From CAZFER01 sp964517495 (lineage in GTDB: Bacteria; Hinthialibacterota; Hinthialibacteria; Hinthialibacterales; Hinthialibacteraceae): a stretch of 64,000 nucleotides of DNA. The DNA is taken from the NCBI GenBank assembly GCA_964517495.1, contig CAZFER010000032.1:1-64000 (forward strand), read 5' to 3'. The notes under the pieces are model-generated. The model ran no database searches. It was not told the origin of the DNA and saw nothing but the letters and a program-made list of their open reading frames with translations. A program made the translations under genes and the position numbers. Of the stretch, positions 44,337-52,574 are shown piece by piece (the first letter of the stretch is position 1; every line of letters begins with the position of its first letter).

Positions 44337-45620
44337 TTAGCGGCGTATGGATACCGAAGGTCCATCCACGTAATTGGCATAAGCATGCTTGACGTTTCCA
44401 GATTCCACATCCCCCTCATGAATATAAATACGATAGTTCAGCCGCCAGGCTTCGCCGTCTTTTAAGACCTGGGTTCCGTCTTTAGAGCGATCCACGAAAT
44501 GGCTAAGACCAAACGGATTGGCCGTAAACAAACCATAAGTGCGTACATGATAGCGAGTAGGATAAAATGGATTGGCTGGATGATCCATTATCGTCAAACC
44601 AACGGTTTTAGCGCCCACTGGGCCACTGTAATCACACCAGGGTGAAGCCTTTCCCCACGCTTCCCGGCTGTGTTGGCCTTGTGCGTTGGTTATGAGCCCA
44701 CCTTTATCAGCATCTTCTTTCATCGTACCAGCGATACGTAAAGAGACCAATCCACCTTCTTTGGTGTCCCCAAAGGTTACATCGCCTTCTGAGGCAACCA
44801 ATGTGATACTCAAATCGATCATCCGTCCTGAATCAGGTGTACCCCACACCGTTACACGGCGAACTTCTTCCAGCACTTTTTTACCGTTTTGATCTGTCCA
44901 ATTGTTGAGGGCTTCAAAAATACCACAAACCGGGCCGGATTGAATGGTGGAAAATTCAGAAAGTTTTTGATAGCCTTGTTCATCACCTAAATGCCAAAAA
45001 TTAACGCCGTTCACATCCCCGTGGGATACCCAAAGCGATTGATGATGGGGATGGTCTTCCCGTTCGCCTTCAAATTTTTCCATGGGATAGCCACGGGTGA
45101 CTCGCACACCATCCGGCCCAAATACAGGATACAAAATGGGGCGGGGTTGTTTTTCTGTTACAGCATAGCGATAGGTCGAGAAGGGTTTCCCACCAATTTT
45201 TATATCCAAAGCTCCTTCATTTCGTTCTATGGTTACAGGATTATTTGTCTCCGCTTCTCCCTTTTCAAAGGTATAGACTCGTTGCTCATAAGGTTCCAAA
45301 CCGTTGACCACGAACATCAACTGCCATACATAATTATCTATCGAGGTCACGTAGGTTCCTGCAGGGCTGAGTTCGAAAGCATATTTAGGTTTATTACGGC
45401 GAACCACCATGACAGGAATTTCTTCCTCGTCATTAACCAGTTTCCATGAGCCTTCAGAAAGAGTGTACCAAAATTCATCCGGCGAGAGCGTATAGACAAC
45501 CGGGCAATTTTCGTTGGGATTCGAGCCTGCGGTTACCACCAATTCCACACTCAAACTGCTTTGCACAAAGCTGATCGAAACTGTCAAGACCAGGGCACAA
45601 AGTATTAATCGTCTTATCAT
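44337..45620 (-). CDS. Exported DUF6807 (PmoA-like) protein
   Basis: The 427-residue protein has a signal peptide ending near SLSVE. The segments YPVFGPDGVRVTRGYPME and HPHHQSLWVSHGDVNGVNFW are diagnostic of the DUF6807/PmoA family found in carbohydrate-utilisation loci. DHPANPFYPTRYHVRTYGLF is its second typical block. The His-rich motif may bind metal. The biochemical role is unproven. It follows the sugar isomerase-like gene by 47 bases and ends with a terminator, so they form a two-gene operon. Confidence 0.8.
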   Translation of the reverse strand: MIRRLILCALVLTVSISFVQSSLSVELVVTAGSNPNENCPVVYTLSPDEFWYTLSEGSWKLVNDEEEIPVMVVRRNKPKYAFELSPAGTYVTSIDNYVWQLMFVVNGLEPYEQRVYTFEKGEAETNNPVTIERNEGALDIKIGGKPFSTYRYAVTEKQPRPILYPVFGPDGVRVTRGYPMEKFEGEREDHPHHQSLWVSHGDVNGVNFWHLGDEQGYQKLSEFSTIQSGPVCGIFEALNNWTDQNGKKVLEEVRRVTVWGTPDSGRMIDLSITLVASEGDVTFGDTKEGGLVSLRIAGTMKEDADKGGLITNAQGQHSREAWGKASPWCDYSGPVGAKTVGLTIMDHPANPFYPTRYHVRTYGLFTANPFGLSHFVDRSKDGTQVLKDGEAWRLNYRIYIHEGDVESGNVKHAYANYVDGPSVSIRR

Positions 45621-45667
45621 TGAATTTCTCCTTTTACAAGTAAATTTATTATTAATCCTCTCATTGA

Positions 45668-46492
45668 TTAAAAAACGCTTTTTAAGAATTCGATGCTTTC
45701 CCGGGCGATGGTTTCACCATCCGGTTCATAATTGAATACTTCGACGGACACATAACCACTGTATTCAATCTCCTTCAAAGCGGAAGCAATAGGTTTATAG
45801 TCCACATCACCGGTTCCTGGACCTTTCTTGTTTCGATCATTGGCATGAAAGTGCCCTAACACATTTTTGTACTTCCGAATAACATCGGCTGGTTTATGGA
45901 ACTCACCGCCGCACATTGCCTTGACATCCAAATGAAGTTTGAAATTAGGGTGATTGACTTCATCGATCAAAACCTGGGCATCGCGGGCTGAATTGACGAA
46001 ATTGGTTTCCGCGTGAGTCAGGGGCTCAAAATGGATGGTGACGCCACAGTCTTTGGCGACTGGCATACATGCTTTATAAAAATCCACCGTTCGCCGAAAT
46101 GTATACTGGTACATTTCCCCTTCCACCCAATTTCGCTGCCCGGGTGAACCATGCACCATCAAGGTTCCACCCAAGTCAGCACAAAAGCAAATTAGTTCCT
46201 TATAATATTCGACAGATTGGTTCCAGATGGTGTTATCAGCACAATTGATGTGTAATTTCAAATCAGCCCCTTGGGGTAACACCAAAAGCCAATGTAAACC
46301 AATGATTTTCACTCCGTTACTGGCGGCCATTTTTTTGATTTCCTCACGTTCACTGCGGGAAATATCTGTCACCAGTTTTCCTAAGGTGAATGGCGCCAAT
46401 TCAATGCCGTCATAGCCAAGTCGTCCGGCACATTCGCATACATCCTTTAATGGGGTATTTTGAAAGGTTTCATTGCAAATCGCAAATTTCAT
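45668..46492 (-). CDS. Sugar phosphate isomerase/epimerase-like TIM-barrel protein
   Basis: This 274-residue protein belongs to the AP-endonuclease-2/xylose-isomerase-like TIM-barrel family. Metal ligands are suggested by HFEPLTHAE (Glu), HLDVKAMCGGE (His-x-Asp) and GHFHANDRNKKGPGTGDVDY with VSVEVFNYEPDG at the end. It probably isomerises or epimerises a sugar or hydroxy-acid. It is paired with the DUF6807 gene. No signal peptide, so it is cytoplasmic. Confidence 0.85.
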   Translation of the reverse strand: MKFAICNETFQNTPLKDVCECAGRLGYDGIELAPFTLGKLVTDISRSEREEIKKMAASNGVKIIGLHWLLVLPQGADLKLHINCADNTIWNQSVEYYKELICFCADLGGTLMVHGSPGQRNWVEGEMYQYTFRRTVDFYKACMPVAKDCGVTIHFEPLTHAETNFVNSARDAQVLIDEVNHPNFKLHLDVKAMCGGEFHKPADVIRKYKNVLGHFHANDRNKKGPGTGDVDYKPIASALKEIEYSGYVSVEVFNYEPDGETIARESIEFLKSVF

Positions 46493-46598
46493 GGATTTTC
46501 ACTCCAATGTTCATCCGTTCATGAATGTATTATTGATCAATGGTAAAACGAGGGGATGAGGGAACACATCGAAACCTTACCCCCTTCCAACTTTGATA

Positions 46599-47078
46599 TT
46601 ACGTGGGATTATCGGGGACCGTCAAGGTATAAACCGGCAATATTTGGAAAGGATGGACACACTGGTTAGAAAGAGTTCCGTCTGATTTGCGAAAGAGAAC
46701 GTGGATTTGAGAGGATTTAAGGCAATAAACAACGCCATAACAATTCTCAGGGACATCTTCTGTTTTGGCTTTTAATGTGACGTAATGGCCCACTTCGATT
46801 ACCATATTTCGGTAAATCATGGCCGGTTCGCTTTGTTTTACACATTCAAGGCAGGTTGCCAGTAAAATACGGTCTTCTTCACGGGGAAGGCTTTCCAGGA
46901 TTAATCGAATACCATCACCCAAATGGGTATCTTTAAGTTCGGGAAATTGTTCACCAGTATTACCTTCCCGCAGACACTGGATAATGATTGATATGGTTGA
47001 ATCCTTGTACGAGACAAAAATGGACCATATCAATGCCTTAAGATAGAGCAAAAAGTTCCGACTGCCAGCGGGAGACAT
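46599..47078 (-). CDS. Unknown protein, last gene of the hydrogenase-chemoreceptor operon
   Basis: The protein has 159 residues with AAAGAGGT before its ATG. It starts 12 bases after the chemoreceptor stop, so it belongs to that operon. The first ~35 residues are hydrophobic in part (FLLYLKALIWSIFVSY) but not a clear membrane helix. The second half (VGHYVTLKAKTEDVPENCYG, QIHVLFRKSDGTLSNQCVHP) has beta-barrel, SH3-like character. CLECV and other Cys residues are present, but no CxxCH. I do not recognise the family. An adaptor or maturation role in the hydrogenase system is possible, only by context. Confidence 0.55.
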   Translation of the reverse strand: MSPAGSRNFLLYLKALIWSIFVSYKDSTISIIIQCLREGNTGEQFPELKDTHLGDGIRLILESLPREEDRILLATCLECVKQSEPAMIYRNMVIEVGHYVTLKAKTEDVPENCYGVVYCLKSSQIHVLFRKSDGTLSNQCVHPFQILPVYTLTVPDNPT

Positions 47079-47090
47079 AGTAACACCTCT

Positions 47091-48614
47091 TTAATCATTA
47101 TATCCAATCGCAGGCCTTTCGTCATCGTCATTATGATCGGTTTTAAAAATCGACATGGTTTCTGAGAGCATGGTGGCCTGAGCCGCGTTTTGCTGGGTTG
47201 AATGGTCAATATCCGCCAGGGCGGAATTGACCTGATCGATACCTTGAGATTGTTCATTGGAAGCTGCTGTGATTTCTTCCACCAGATCAGAGGCTTTTTT
47301 ACTGCGTACTGAGACATCAGAAAAGGCTTCGCTGGTTTCTTTAAGCAAATCACCGCCATATTTTATTTTACCAACTGTATCTTCAATCAATACAGCCGTA
47401 TTGCGGGCCGCTTCGGCAGACCGCATGGCCAAATTACGCACTTCATCCGCTACCACGGCAAATCCCTGACCCGCTTCGCCCGCTCGAGCGGCTTCTACCG
47501 CGGCATTCAATGCCAATAGATTGGTTTGAAAGGCGATTTCGTCGATGGTTTTAATGATTTTTGCAGTTTCACTGCTTGCGGCTGAGAGTTCTTGCATAGC
47601 CTCTTTAAGTGCATTCATCGCCTGTTCGGCCTCATTGATTTCAAGGGTGATTTCTTGCATTAACTGATTGGTTTCTTGAGCTTTAGAGGCGTTATGCTTT
47701 GTCATCCCCGCGATTTCATTGATGGATGCTGAGGTCTCTTCCACTGCGCTGGCTTGTTGGGTTGCCGCGCTCCCCACCACATATGCGGTGTTTTGTGCTT
47801 GAGCGATTACGGAGTTCAAATTATCAATGAAAGAATTGAACAGGCGCGCCAATCCCCCGATTTCATCACGGGTATGGATGGGAATACGTACAGTCAAATC
47901 GCCTTCTTTCTTTTCAAAAAGACGAAGCAAGTTGACAAATTTTCCTAGCGGCCTGCCCACAAATCGGCGAACCAAAAAGTACATGGTAACAACGATCACC
48001 GCAATGATCACCAAAACCGTATAGAGTGAATTGTAAAAAGAGGTTTGCTTCATATTGGCTATGGTGGCTTGGGTTTTGTCTTCGGCTTGCGTTAAAGCGG
48101 CAGTGGAAAAACGGAAGTAGGTGGTCCCTCCATTTTCGTCAACCTTCCAGGTTTCATGGCATCGAATGCAGTCACCCGTTACCCGTTGAGGCTGATAAAT
48201 TTCAATGATGCTGTCTGTATGCCGCAGGATCATTTGGAAATCATCGAACAGCTGATCTTTCAGTTCCTCAGGCACTTTTTTGCCCAGAAAGGAGGGATCG
48301 GACGAGTGAGTTACTACACCATTTCGATCAAATAATGAAAATTCCAGCAGACCTTCCACATCCTTTTGAGCCCGTAACAAACGGGAGAATTTCTCCATCT
48401 CACCCCGTTCCAACGAGCCAGCCACAGAACGGTCTACGGACCAATAGATATTTTTGGCATTGGCCTCTTCACGTTCATTTAGAATGCGGAGGTAGGAATC
48501 GGCAAGTTCCATATTCTGTTCGACAATACTGTTGTATTGAATGTATTGTGCGTTGGTTACAACGACAATCAATCCGGCCAGTAGAGAAAGGATCAATTTG
48601 GTGTGGATTCTCAT
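47091..48614 (-). CDS. Chemoreceptor with periplasmic heme-c (CxxCH) sensor domain
   Basis: The protein has 507 residues. One membrane helix spans ~6-23 and the second ~196-216; residues 24-195 lie in the periplasm. That domain has a Cache/PAS-like segment (LFDRNGVVTHSSDPSFLGKK) and a single heme-c motif CIRCH (C149-I-R-C152-H153). HAMP follows at ~217-270, then a signalling domain with the tip FQTNLLALNAAVEAARAGEA. Related heme-PAS chemoreceptors are known from Geobacter (redox sensing). Its ATG lies 11 bases after the hydrogenase small-subunit stop, so it is co-transcribed with the hydrogenase. I infer that it reports H2 oxidation or redox state to the flagellar motor. Confidence 0.9.
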   Translation of the reverse strand: MRIHTKLILSLLAGLIVVVTNAQYIQYNSIVEQNMELADSYLRILNEREEANAKNIYWSVDRSVAGSLERGEMEKFSRLLRAQKDVEGLLEFSLFDRNGVVTHSSDPSFLGKKVPEELKDQLFDDFQMILRHTDSIIEIYQPQRVTGDCIRCHETWKVDENGGTTYFRFSTAALTQAEDKTQATIANMKQTSFYNSLYTVLVIIAVIVVTMYFLVRRFVGRPLGKFVNLLRLFEKKEGDLTVRIPIHTRDEIGGLARLFNSFIDNLNSVIAQAQNTAYVVGSAATQQASAVEETSASINEIAGMTKHNASKAQETNQLMQEITLEINEAEQAMNALKEAMQELSAASSETAKIIKTIDEIAFQTNLLALNAAVEAARAGEAGQGFAVVADEVRNLAMRSAEAARNTAVLIEDTVGKIKYGGDLLKETSEAFSDVSVRSKKASDLVEEITAASNEQSQGIDQVNSALADIDHSTQQNAAQATMLSETMSIFKTDHNDDDERPAIGYND

Positions 48615-48625
48615 GATTTAATCCC

Positions 48626-49543
48626 TTAGCTTTTTTCAAATTCACTCTTTCGATAAAAAGGAAAGTTTAATTTCGCGGCGAATATTTTTGATGCACAACC
48701 GATGCATGGCCCACCTGCTGTTATGCAAGTGTTGGTTTTTCCATTCCAATAGCGTAGGGTACAATCAGCATAGGTTTGTGGTCCCAGGCAACCTAATTTG
48801 AACAAACACCCCTCATCAGAGAAGGTATCAGCAAAGTTCTCCCGCTCATAATCAGCAAAGCGGGGACATTGATCATGGACCAACAAGTTGTAAAACATCT
48901 TTGGCCGATTCAACGAATCGAGCGCTGGTAAACCAAAACTTATGATATGAACCAGTGTTCCAACCAACCAATCGGGATGGCAGGGACAGCCGGGAAGACG
49001 AATCGTGGGTTTGCTGATCCCTTCGCTCTGCAGGAAATCGGGAACACTGATGGCGCCAGTGGGATTATTTTCAGCGGCTGGAATTCCACCAAAGGCGGCA
49101 CAGGCTCCCACCGCAATGACGGCTTCAGCTTTAGCGGCCGCTCTCAATACCAAATTGGTTATGGTTTCATGTCCCATTTTACAGGCTTCCGGCATAGCCT
49201 GAGGGATGCTGCCTTCCACCACCAAATAAAAACCACCCTGTTCGATTGAACGGTGAACCACATCCATCGCGACAGAGCCGGTGGCGGTTGATAAGGTGGA
49301 ATGAAACTGCAGGTTGATTTGGCCGGTTAAAACTTCCAGAGGGGAAGGTGATTCAGAATTGAGAAAGGAAACAGAACAACCAGAACAACTTAGCCCTTGC
49401 AGCCATACCACCGGTGGATTCCCTTCGGCCAATTTTTCCATCGAGTCTGCGATTTGAGGAATGGCAGAGCGTCCCAATCCCATTACAGCGGCTAGTTTGA
49501 TGCTTCGTTCTAAAAATGCACGTCGGGTGAAGGAAGAAGACAT
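48626..49543 (-). CDS. [NiFe] hydrogenase small subunit, Tat-exported
   Basis: The ATG at 49543 follows AGGAG at about 8 bases and gives 305 residues. A Tat signal is seen as FTRRAFLERS (residues 5-14). Proximal [4Fe-4S] ligands are C53, C56, C148 and C186; distal ones H223, C226, C246 and C252. Medial-cluster Cys are C261, C280 and C283, and residue 273 is Cys where most enzymes have Pro, predicting a medial [4Fe-4S] cluster. There is no C-terminal membrane anchor and no cytochrome b gene. The large subunit gene precedes it by 14 bases, the reverse of the usual small-then-large order. Confidence 0.93.
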   Translation of the reverse strand: MSSSFTRRAFLERSIKLAAVMGLGRSAIPQIADSMEKLAEGNPPVVWLQGLSCSGCSVSFLNSESPSPLEVLTGQINLQFHSTLSTATGSVAMDVVHRSIEQGGFYLVVEGSIPQAMPEACKMGHETITNLVLRAAAKAEAVIAVGACAAFGGIPAAENNPTGAISVPDFLQSEGISKPTIRLPGCPCHPDWLVGTLVHIISFGLPALDSLNRPKMFYNLLVHDQCPRFADYERENFADTFSDEGCLFKLGCLGPQTYADCTLRYWNGKTNTCITAGGPCIGCASKIFAAKLNFPFYRKSEFEKS

Positions 49544-49557
49544 GGTAGTGCTCCTAA

Positions 49558-51072
49558 TTAATGGACTGCACAAGCCAGGCATGGATCAAAGGATCGAACG
49601 ACTCGTGAGGCTTCGAGTGGATGTTGATTATCTTGGATATATGTGCCCACCAACGCTTGCTCAACCGGCCCTGGTATGCCCTGATCATCGCGAGGTGAAC
49701 AGTTCCAGGTTGTGGGAACCACACATTGATAATTGTTTATTTTATGGTCTCGAATATCCAACCAATGACCTAATGCCCCTCTTGGAGCTTCATTTAACCC
49801 AATCCCCCTTCCGGTTTTCGGTATTGTAAAATCGTGAAATGTTGGAGCATCGGGTACCAGTTCATCCAACCAGTGGGCGCATCGATCCGCAATGATTTTG
49901 GCTTCAATCGCACGGGCCGCATGGCGTCCCAGCGTGGATACCAGAATCTCCGGTCCACTGTAAAGTCTGGAAAGAAGCGTATCAGTCAGTTTTTTCACCT
50001 GAGGATTACCGCCTTTGCTGTAAGAAATCAAAATTCGAGCCAATGGCCCAACTTCCATGGCCTGGCCATCATAACGGGGTGCTTTCAACCATGAATAGGC
50101 GTTTACCTTGTGGGGGGCTGGAGTAGTCATTCCTTCGTCCGGTCTCAATCCAGAGGGGGAAGAAAAAAGTGAATATCTGACTTCTTCGGTAATATTTGAG
50201 ATATCCAATGGCCGATATTCATTTTGCCTTAGCACCCCAGACGGGAACAATTTATCATTTAAATTTTCGCTTTCCTGGAACACTCCATATGCCAGGAAAT
50301 TGCCACAACCCTTGCCATTTTTGAAGAATTGGGGAAAAGCCAGCGCAATTTCAATTATATCAGGGAGATAACATTCATCGATAAAGTGTTGTATACGCTT
50401 GAGTTTTGATTTAAAGGCCGCAATATTTTTGGGAGTGACTTTTTCTGTTACCCCACCGGGCAGCAAAGTTGTGGCGTGTGGGAGTTTCCCTCCAAAAAGG
50501 GCGGCCATCTCATGGGCAAGTGCCCGCATATCCAGGGCATCCAAATAATGCTTGATGGCGGTAATGTTGATATCCGTATCTTCAAGATAATCACCTTGAT
50601 AGCGTGGAAGGAACGGTGCTGCCGGATATAGAACCTTGGATGATAATTGGGTTTTTACCCAATTTTTTAGTTCGTTGAGATGGAGATCTTTTCCCTTATA
50701 TTCTGTTATGGCGGTTATATCAATAAAATCCAGCGCTGATAACTGGTAGAAATGAATGATATGCGATTGAATAAAATTTGCCCCGAGGATCAAATTTCGT
50801 ATTAATCGGCCATTTTTGGGAGGTGATACACCGTAAGCATCATCCTGGGCCAGACACGATGCAATTCCATGAGAGATGGGACACACACCGCATATGCGTT
50901 GGGTGATCTGCTGGGCATCCATTGGATGTCTGCCTTTTAGAATGACTTCAAAGCCACGGAACATCTCACCGGAACTATAGGCTGTAACAACTTGATTATT
51001 CTCGACTTCAACACGTACAGCCAAATGGCCTTCAATCCGGGTAAGGGGATCAATGCTGATGCTTTTAGCCAT
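49558..51072 (-). CDS. [NiFe] hydrogenase large subunit without C-terminal extension
   Basis: The 504-residue catalytic subunit has its start at ATG 51072, after GAGG. The L1 motif RICGVCPISH holds C61 and C64; the L2 motif DPCLACAVH (C498, C501, H504) is the last thing in the protein. Most exported hydrogenase precursors carry ~15-25 more residues, removed by a HyaD/HybD-type protease; none are present here. Missing tails are typical of H2-sensing hydrogenases (HupV/HoxC) and CooH. It probably splits H2 with the adjacent small subunit. No maturation genes (hyp) or cytochrome are in the window. Confidence 0.93.
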   Translation of the reverse strand: MAKSISIDPLTRIEGHLAVRVEVENNQVVTAYSSGEMFRGFEVILKGRHPMDAQQITQRICGVCPISHGIASCLAQDDAYGVSPPKNGRLIRNLILGANFIQSHIIHFYQLSALDFIDITAITEYKGKDLHLNELKNWVKTQLSSKVLYPAAPFLPRYQGDYLEDTDINITAIKHYLDALDMRALAHEMAALFGGKLPHATTLLPGGVTEKVTPKNIAAFKSKLKRIQHFIDECYLPDIIEIALAFPQFFKNGKGCGNFLAYGVFQESENLNDKLFPSGVLRQNEYRPLDISNITEEVRYSLFSSPSGLRPDEGMTTPAPHKVNAYSWLKAPRYDGQAMEVGPLARILISYSKGGNPQVKKLTDTLLSRLYSGPEILVSTLGRHAARAIEAKIIADRCAHWLDELVPDAPTFHDFTIPKTGRGIGLNEAPRGALGHWLDIRDHKINNYQCVVPTTWNCSPRDDQGIPGPVEQALVGTYIQDNQHPLEASRVVRSFDPCLACAVH

Positions 51073-51123
51073 GGTGAACACCTCGCTGGCAATCTTTAAA
51101 CGTACAGGAATGAAGTAAAAAAG

Positions 51124-51139
51124 TGCAATAAATAAACCA
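51124..51139 (-). promoter_or_regulatory. Sigma-54-like site before the hydrogenase operon
   Basis: On the minus strand TGGTTTATTTATTGCA has GG and GC exactly 10 bases apart and a full TTGCA -12 element. The -24 element is only TGG (TTT replaces CAC). It would give a ~40-base leader before the large-subunit ATG. The partial match keeps confidence low. Confidence 0.3.
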
Positions 51140-51370
51140 GTATAGGGTTATGTAACCTGAATGGTGGGAGAATGGGAAAAGTGATCCATTTAATCGGAAG
51201 CTGCTTTCCATGATGTTTCCTAAATCAAAGTTGATAAACAACAAGCGATGCATAAACATATATTGGAATATCATATCTTAAATCATATGGAATGTAATAG
51301 CCCAGTATCAATAAAATTATTGGTTTCATACGATTATCTCAATTTTCTTTAGAAAAAAATTGAATTCATT

Positions 51371-51398
51371 GGAACCCCATCATATCCGTTCCGTATAA
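51371..51398 (+). promoter_or_regulatory. Candidate ECF-type promoter
   Basis: GGAACCC (51371-51377) and GTATAA (51393-51398) are spaced by 15 bases, close to the GGAAC-N15/16-GTC pattern of RpoE-like sigma factors. It lies just before the ECF sigma gene and would allow self-activation. Confidence 0.35.
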
Positions 51399-51429
51399 AG
51401 TGACGAGTTCCTTTAAGGGAGAGGCACAG

Positions 51430-51972
51430 GTGATAGAAAAATGGGTCGAGCAGTGCCGTAATGGCCGAAGCAGTGCATACGCCAAAGTCGTTAACGAACT
51501 GCAACCGAAAATTCTGGAATTTTTGTACCGTATGACCCAAAATCGTGAGTGGGCGGAGGATCTGGGGCAGGAGGCCTTTCTGCGCGCCTTCCGTTTACTC
51601 GACAGATACGATCAAAAGAAGGCCGCCTTCTCCACCTGGTTGTTTACAATTGCTCGGAACCTGTGCCTCGATGAGCTGCGTAAACGCCGGTACAGAACGG
51701 TTGAATTGGGGGAGGCGGTCGAAATCAGGGCATCAACGAAAGAAAATCCATTTTGTTCGATGCATGAATCGCAAATGGAAAACTTGATTGCACAAGCGGT
51801 CGAAGAACTCGACCCCGAATATCGAGAAGTCTTTGTATTGAAGGAGTATCAGGATTTGTCGTTGGAGGAAATCGCAACCATTGTCGAGTGTCCGGTGGGA
51901 ACGGTGAAATCACGCCTTCATCGGTCACGGATTCAATTGCAAAAGAAATTAACGCCGATTTTAGACGTATAA
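51430..51972 (+). CDS. ECF-family RNA polymerase sigma factor
   Basis: I prefer the GTG at 51430, since GGGAGAGG lies just upstream and the predicted promoter starts transcription after the alternative start at 51400. The protein then has 180 residues. Region 2 includes LYRMTQNREWAEDLGQEAFL and STWLFTIARNLCLDELRKR; region 4 includes YREVFVLKEYQDLSLEEIA and GTVKSRLHRSRIQL. It binds RNA polymerase to transcribe a small regulon. The next gene encodes a likely cognate anti-sigma, starting 8 bases after its stop. Confidence 0.9.
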   Translation: MIEKWVEQCRNGRSSAYAKVVNELQPKILEFLYRMTQNREWAEDLGQEAFLRAFRLLDRYDQKKAAFSTWLFTIARNLCLDELRKRRYRTVELGEAVEIRASTKENPFCSMHESQMENLIAQAVEELDPEYREVFVLKEYQDLSLEEIATIVECPVGTVKSRLHRSRIQLQKKLTPILDV

Positions 51973-51980
51973 GCGGGGCA

Positions 51981-52544
51981 ATGATCATGAACGAACTATG
52001 TCAACAATTTCAAGAAGCCTATGGTGTGACTGATCTTTCGGCTGAATTGCAGGAACATGCCAATTCCTGTGAAACCTGCCGGGAATTCACCCAGCGCCAA
52101 CAGGCCTTAAAAGAAGTCCTGGGAGAATGGAAAACGCCAACATTTTCAGATGATTGTGCCTTGGAAGTCATGTCGAAATTGACGGAATATTCTTGCCGGC
52201 GGCTTGGTTTAAAAGAGCGCATCAAGGAATTTTTCCATACCCGTCTATCCATACCGGCTCCAGTGAGTGCTATATGTTTTGGATTGCTTGTATTATCACT
52301 AGGCTTGAACCTCTTTTTTCTTTCAAAGAATCCACCAACTGGAGGGCAAAATGGGTTGTTAACCGATGCCTCAACCATGTTGCCAACCCCACAGCCGGTA
52401 AATATGTCCAACCAAACGACTTTAAAAATTCCCCGTGAATTAATTGGTTCAGGTGTTTTTTTGCTCGTGCCTATGGTTGATTTCAATCCTATGTCGCCTG
52501 CGATACAAATTCCTAACAATCAAGAAGAGAAAGATGAAATATAA
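51981..52544 (+). CDS. Membrane anti-sigma factor with zinc-finger-like motif
   Basis: Starting at ATG 51981 gives 187 residues (51987 also possible). The N-terminal part has HANSCETC (His-x3-Cys-x2-Cys), the core of the ZAS zinc-binding anti-sigma domain. One membrane helix lies at about residues 92-113 (ICFGLLVLSLGLNLFFL), with a periplasmic tail rich in Pro/Asn. It should bind and inhibit the ECF sigma encoded just upstream until a signal from the envelope releases it. Confidence 0.75.
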   Translation: MIMNELCQQFQEAYGVTDLSAELQEHANSCETCREFTQRQQALKEVLGEWKTPTFSDDCALEVMSKLTEYSCRRLGLKERIKEFFHTRLSIPAPVSAICFGLLVLSLGLNLFFLSKNPPTGGQNGLLTDASTMLPTPQPVNMSNQTTLKIPRELIGSGVFLLVPMVDFNPMSPAIQIPNNQEEKDEI

Positions 52545-52574
52545 CCTCCATTTTTAGAAGCCTAAGGGAGATAC

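Larger units (their letters stand above)
51073..51429. other. Divergent promoter region between hydrogenase and ECF sigma operons
   Basis: No gene is present. Towards the hydrogenase there is a sigma-54-like site (51124-51139, minus strand). Towards the ECF sigma gene there is a GGAACCC-N15-GTATAA site (51371-51398). Confidence 0.45.
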
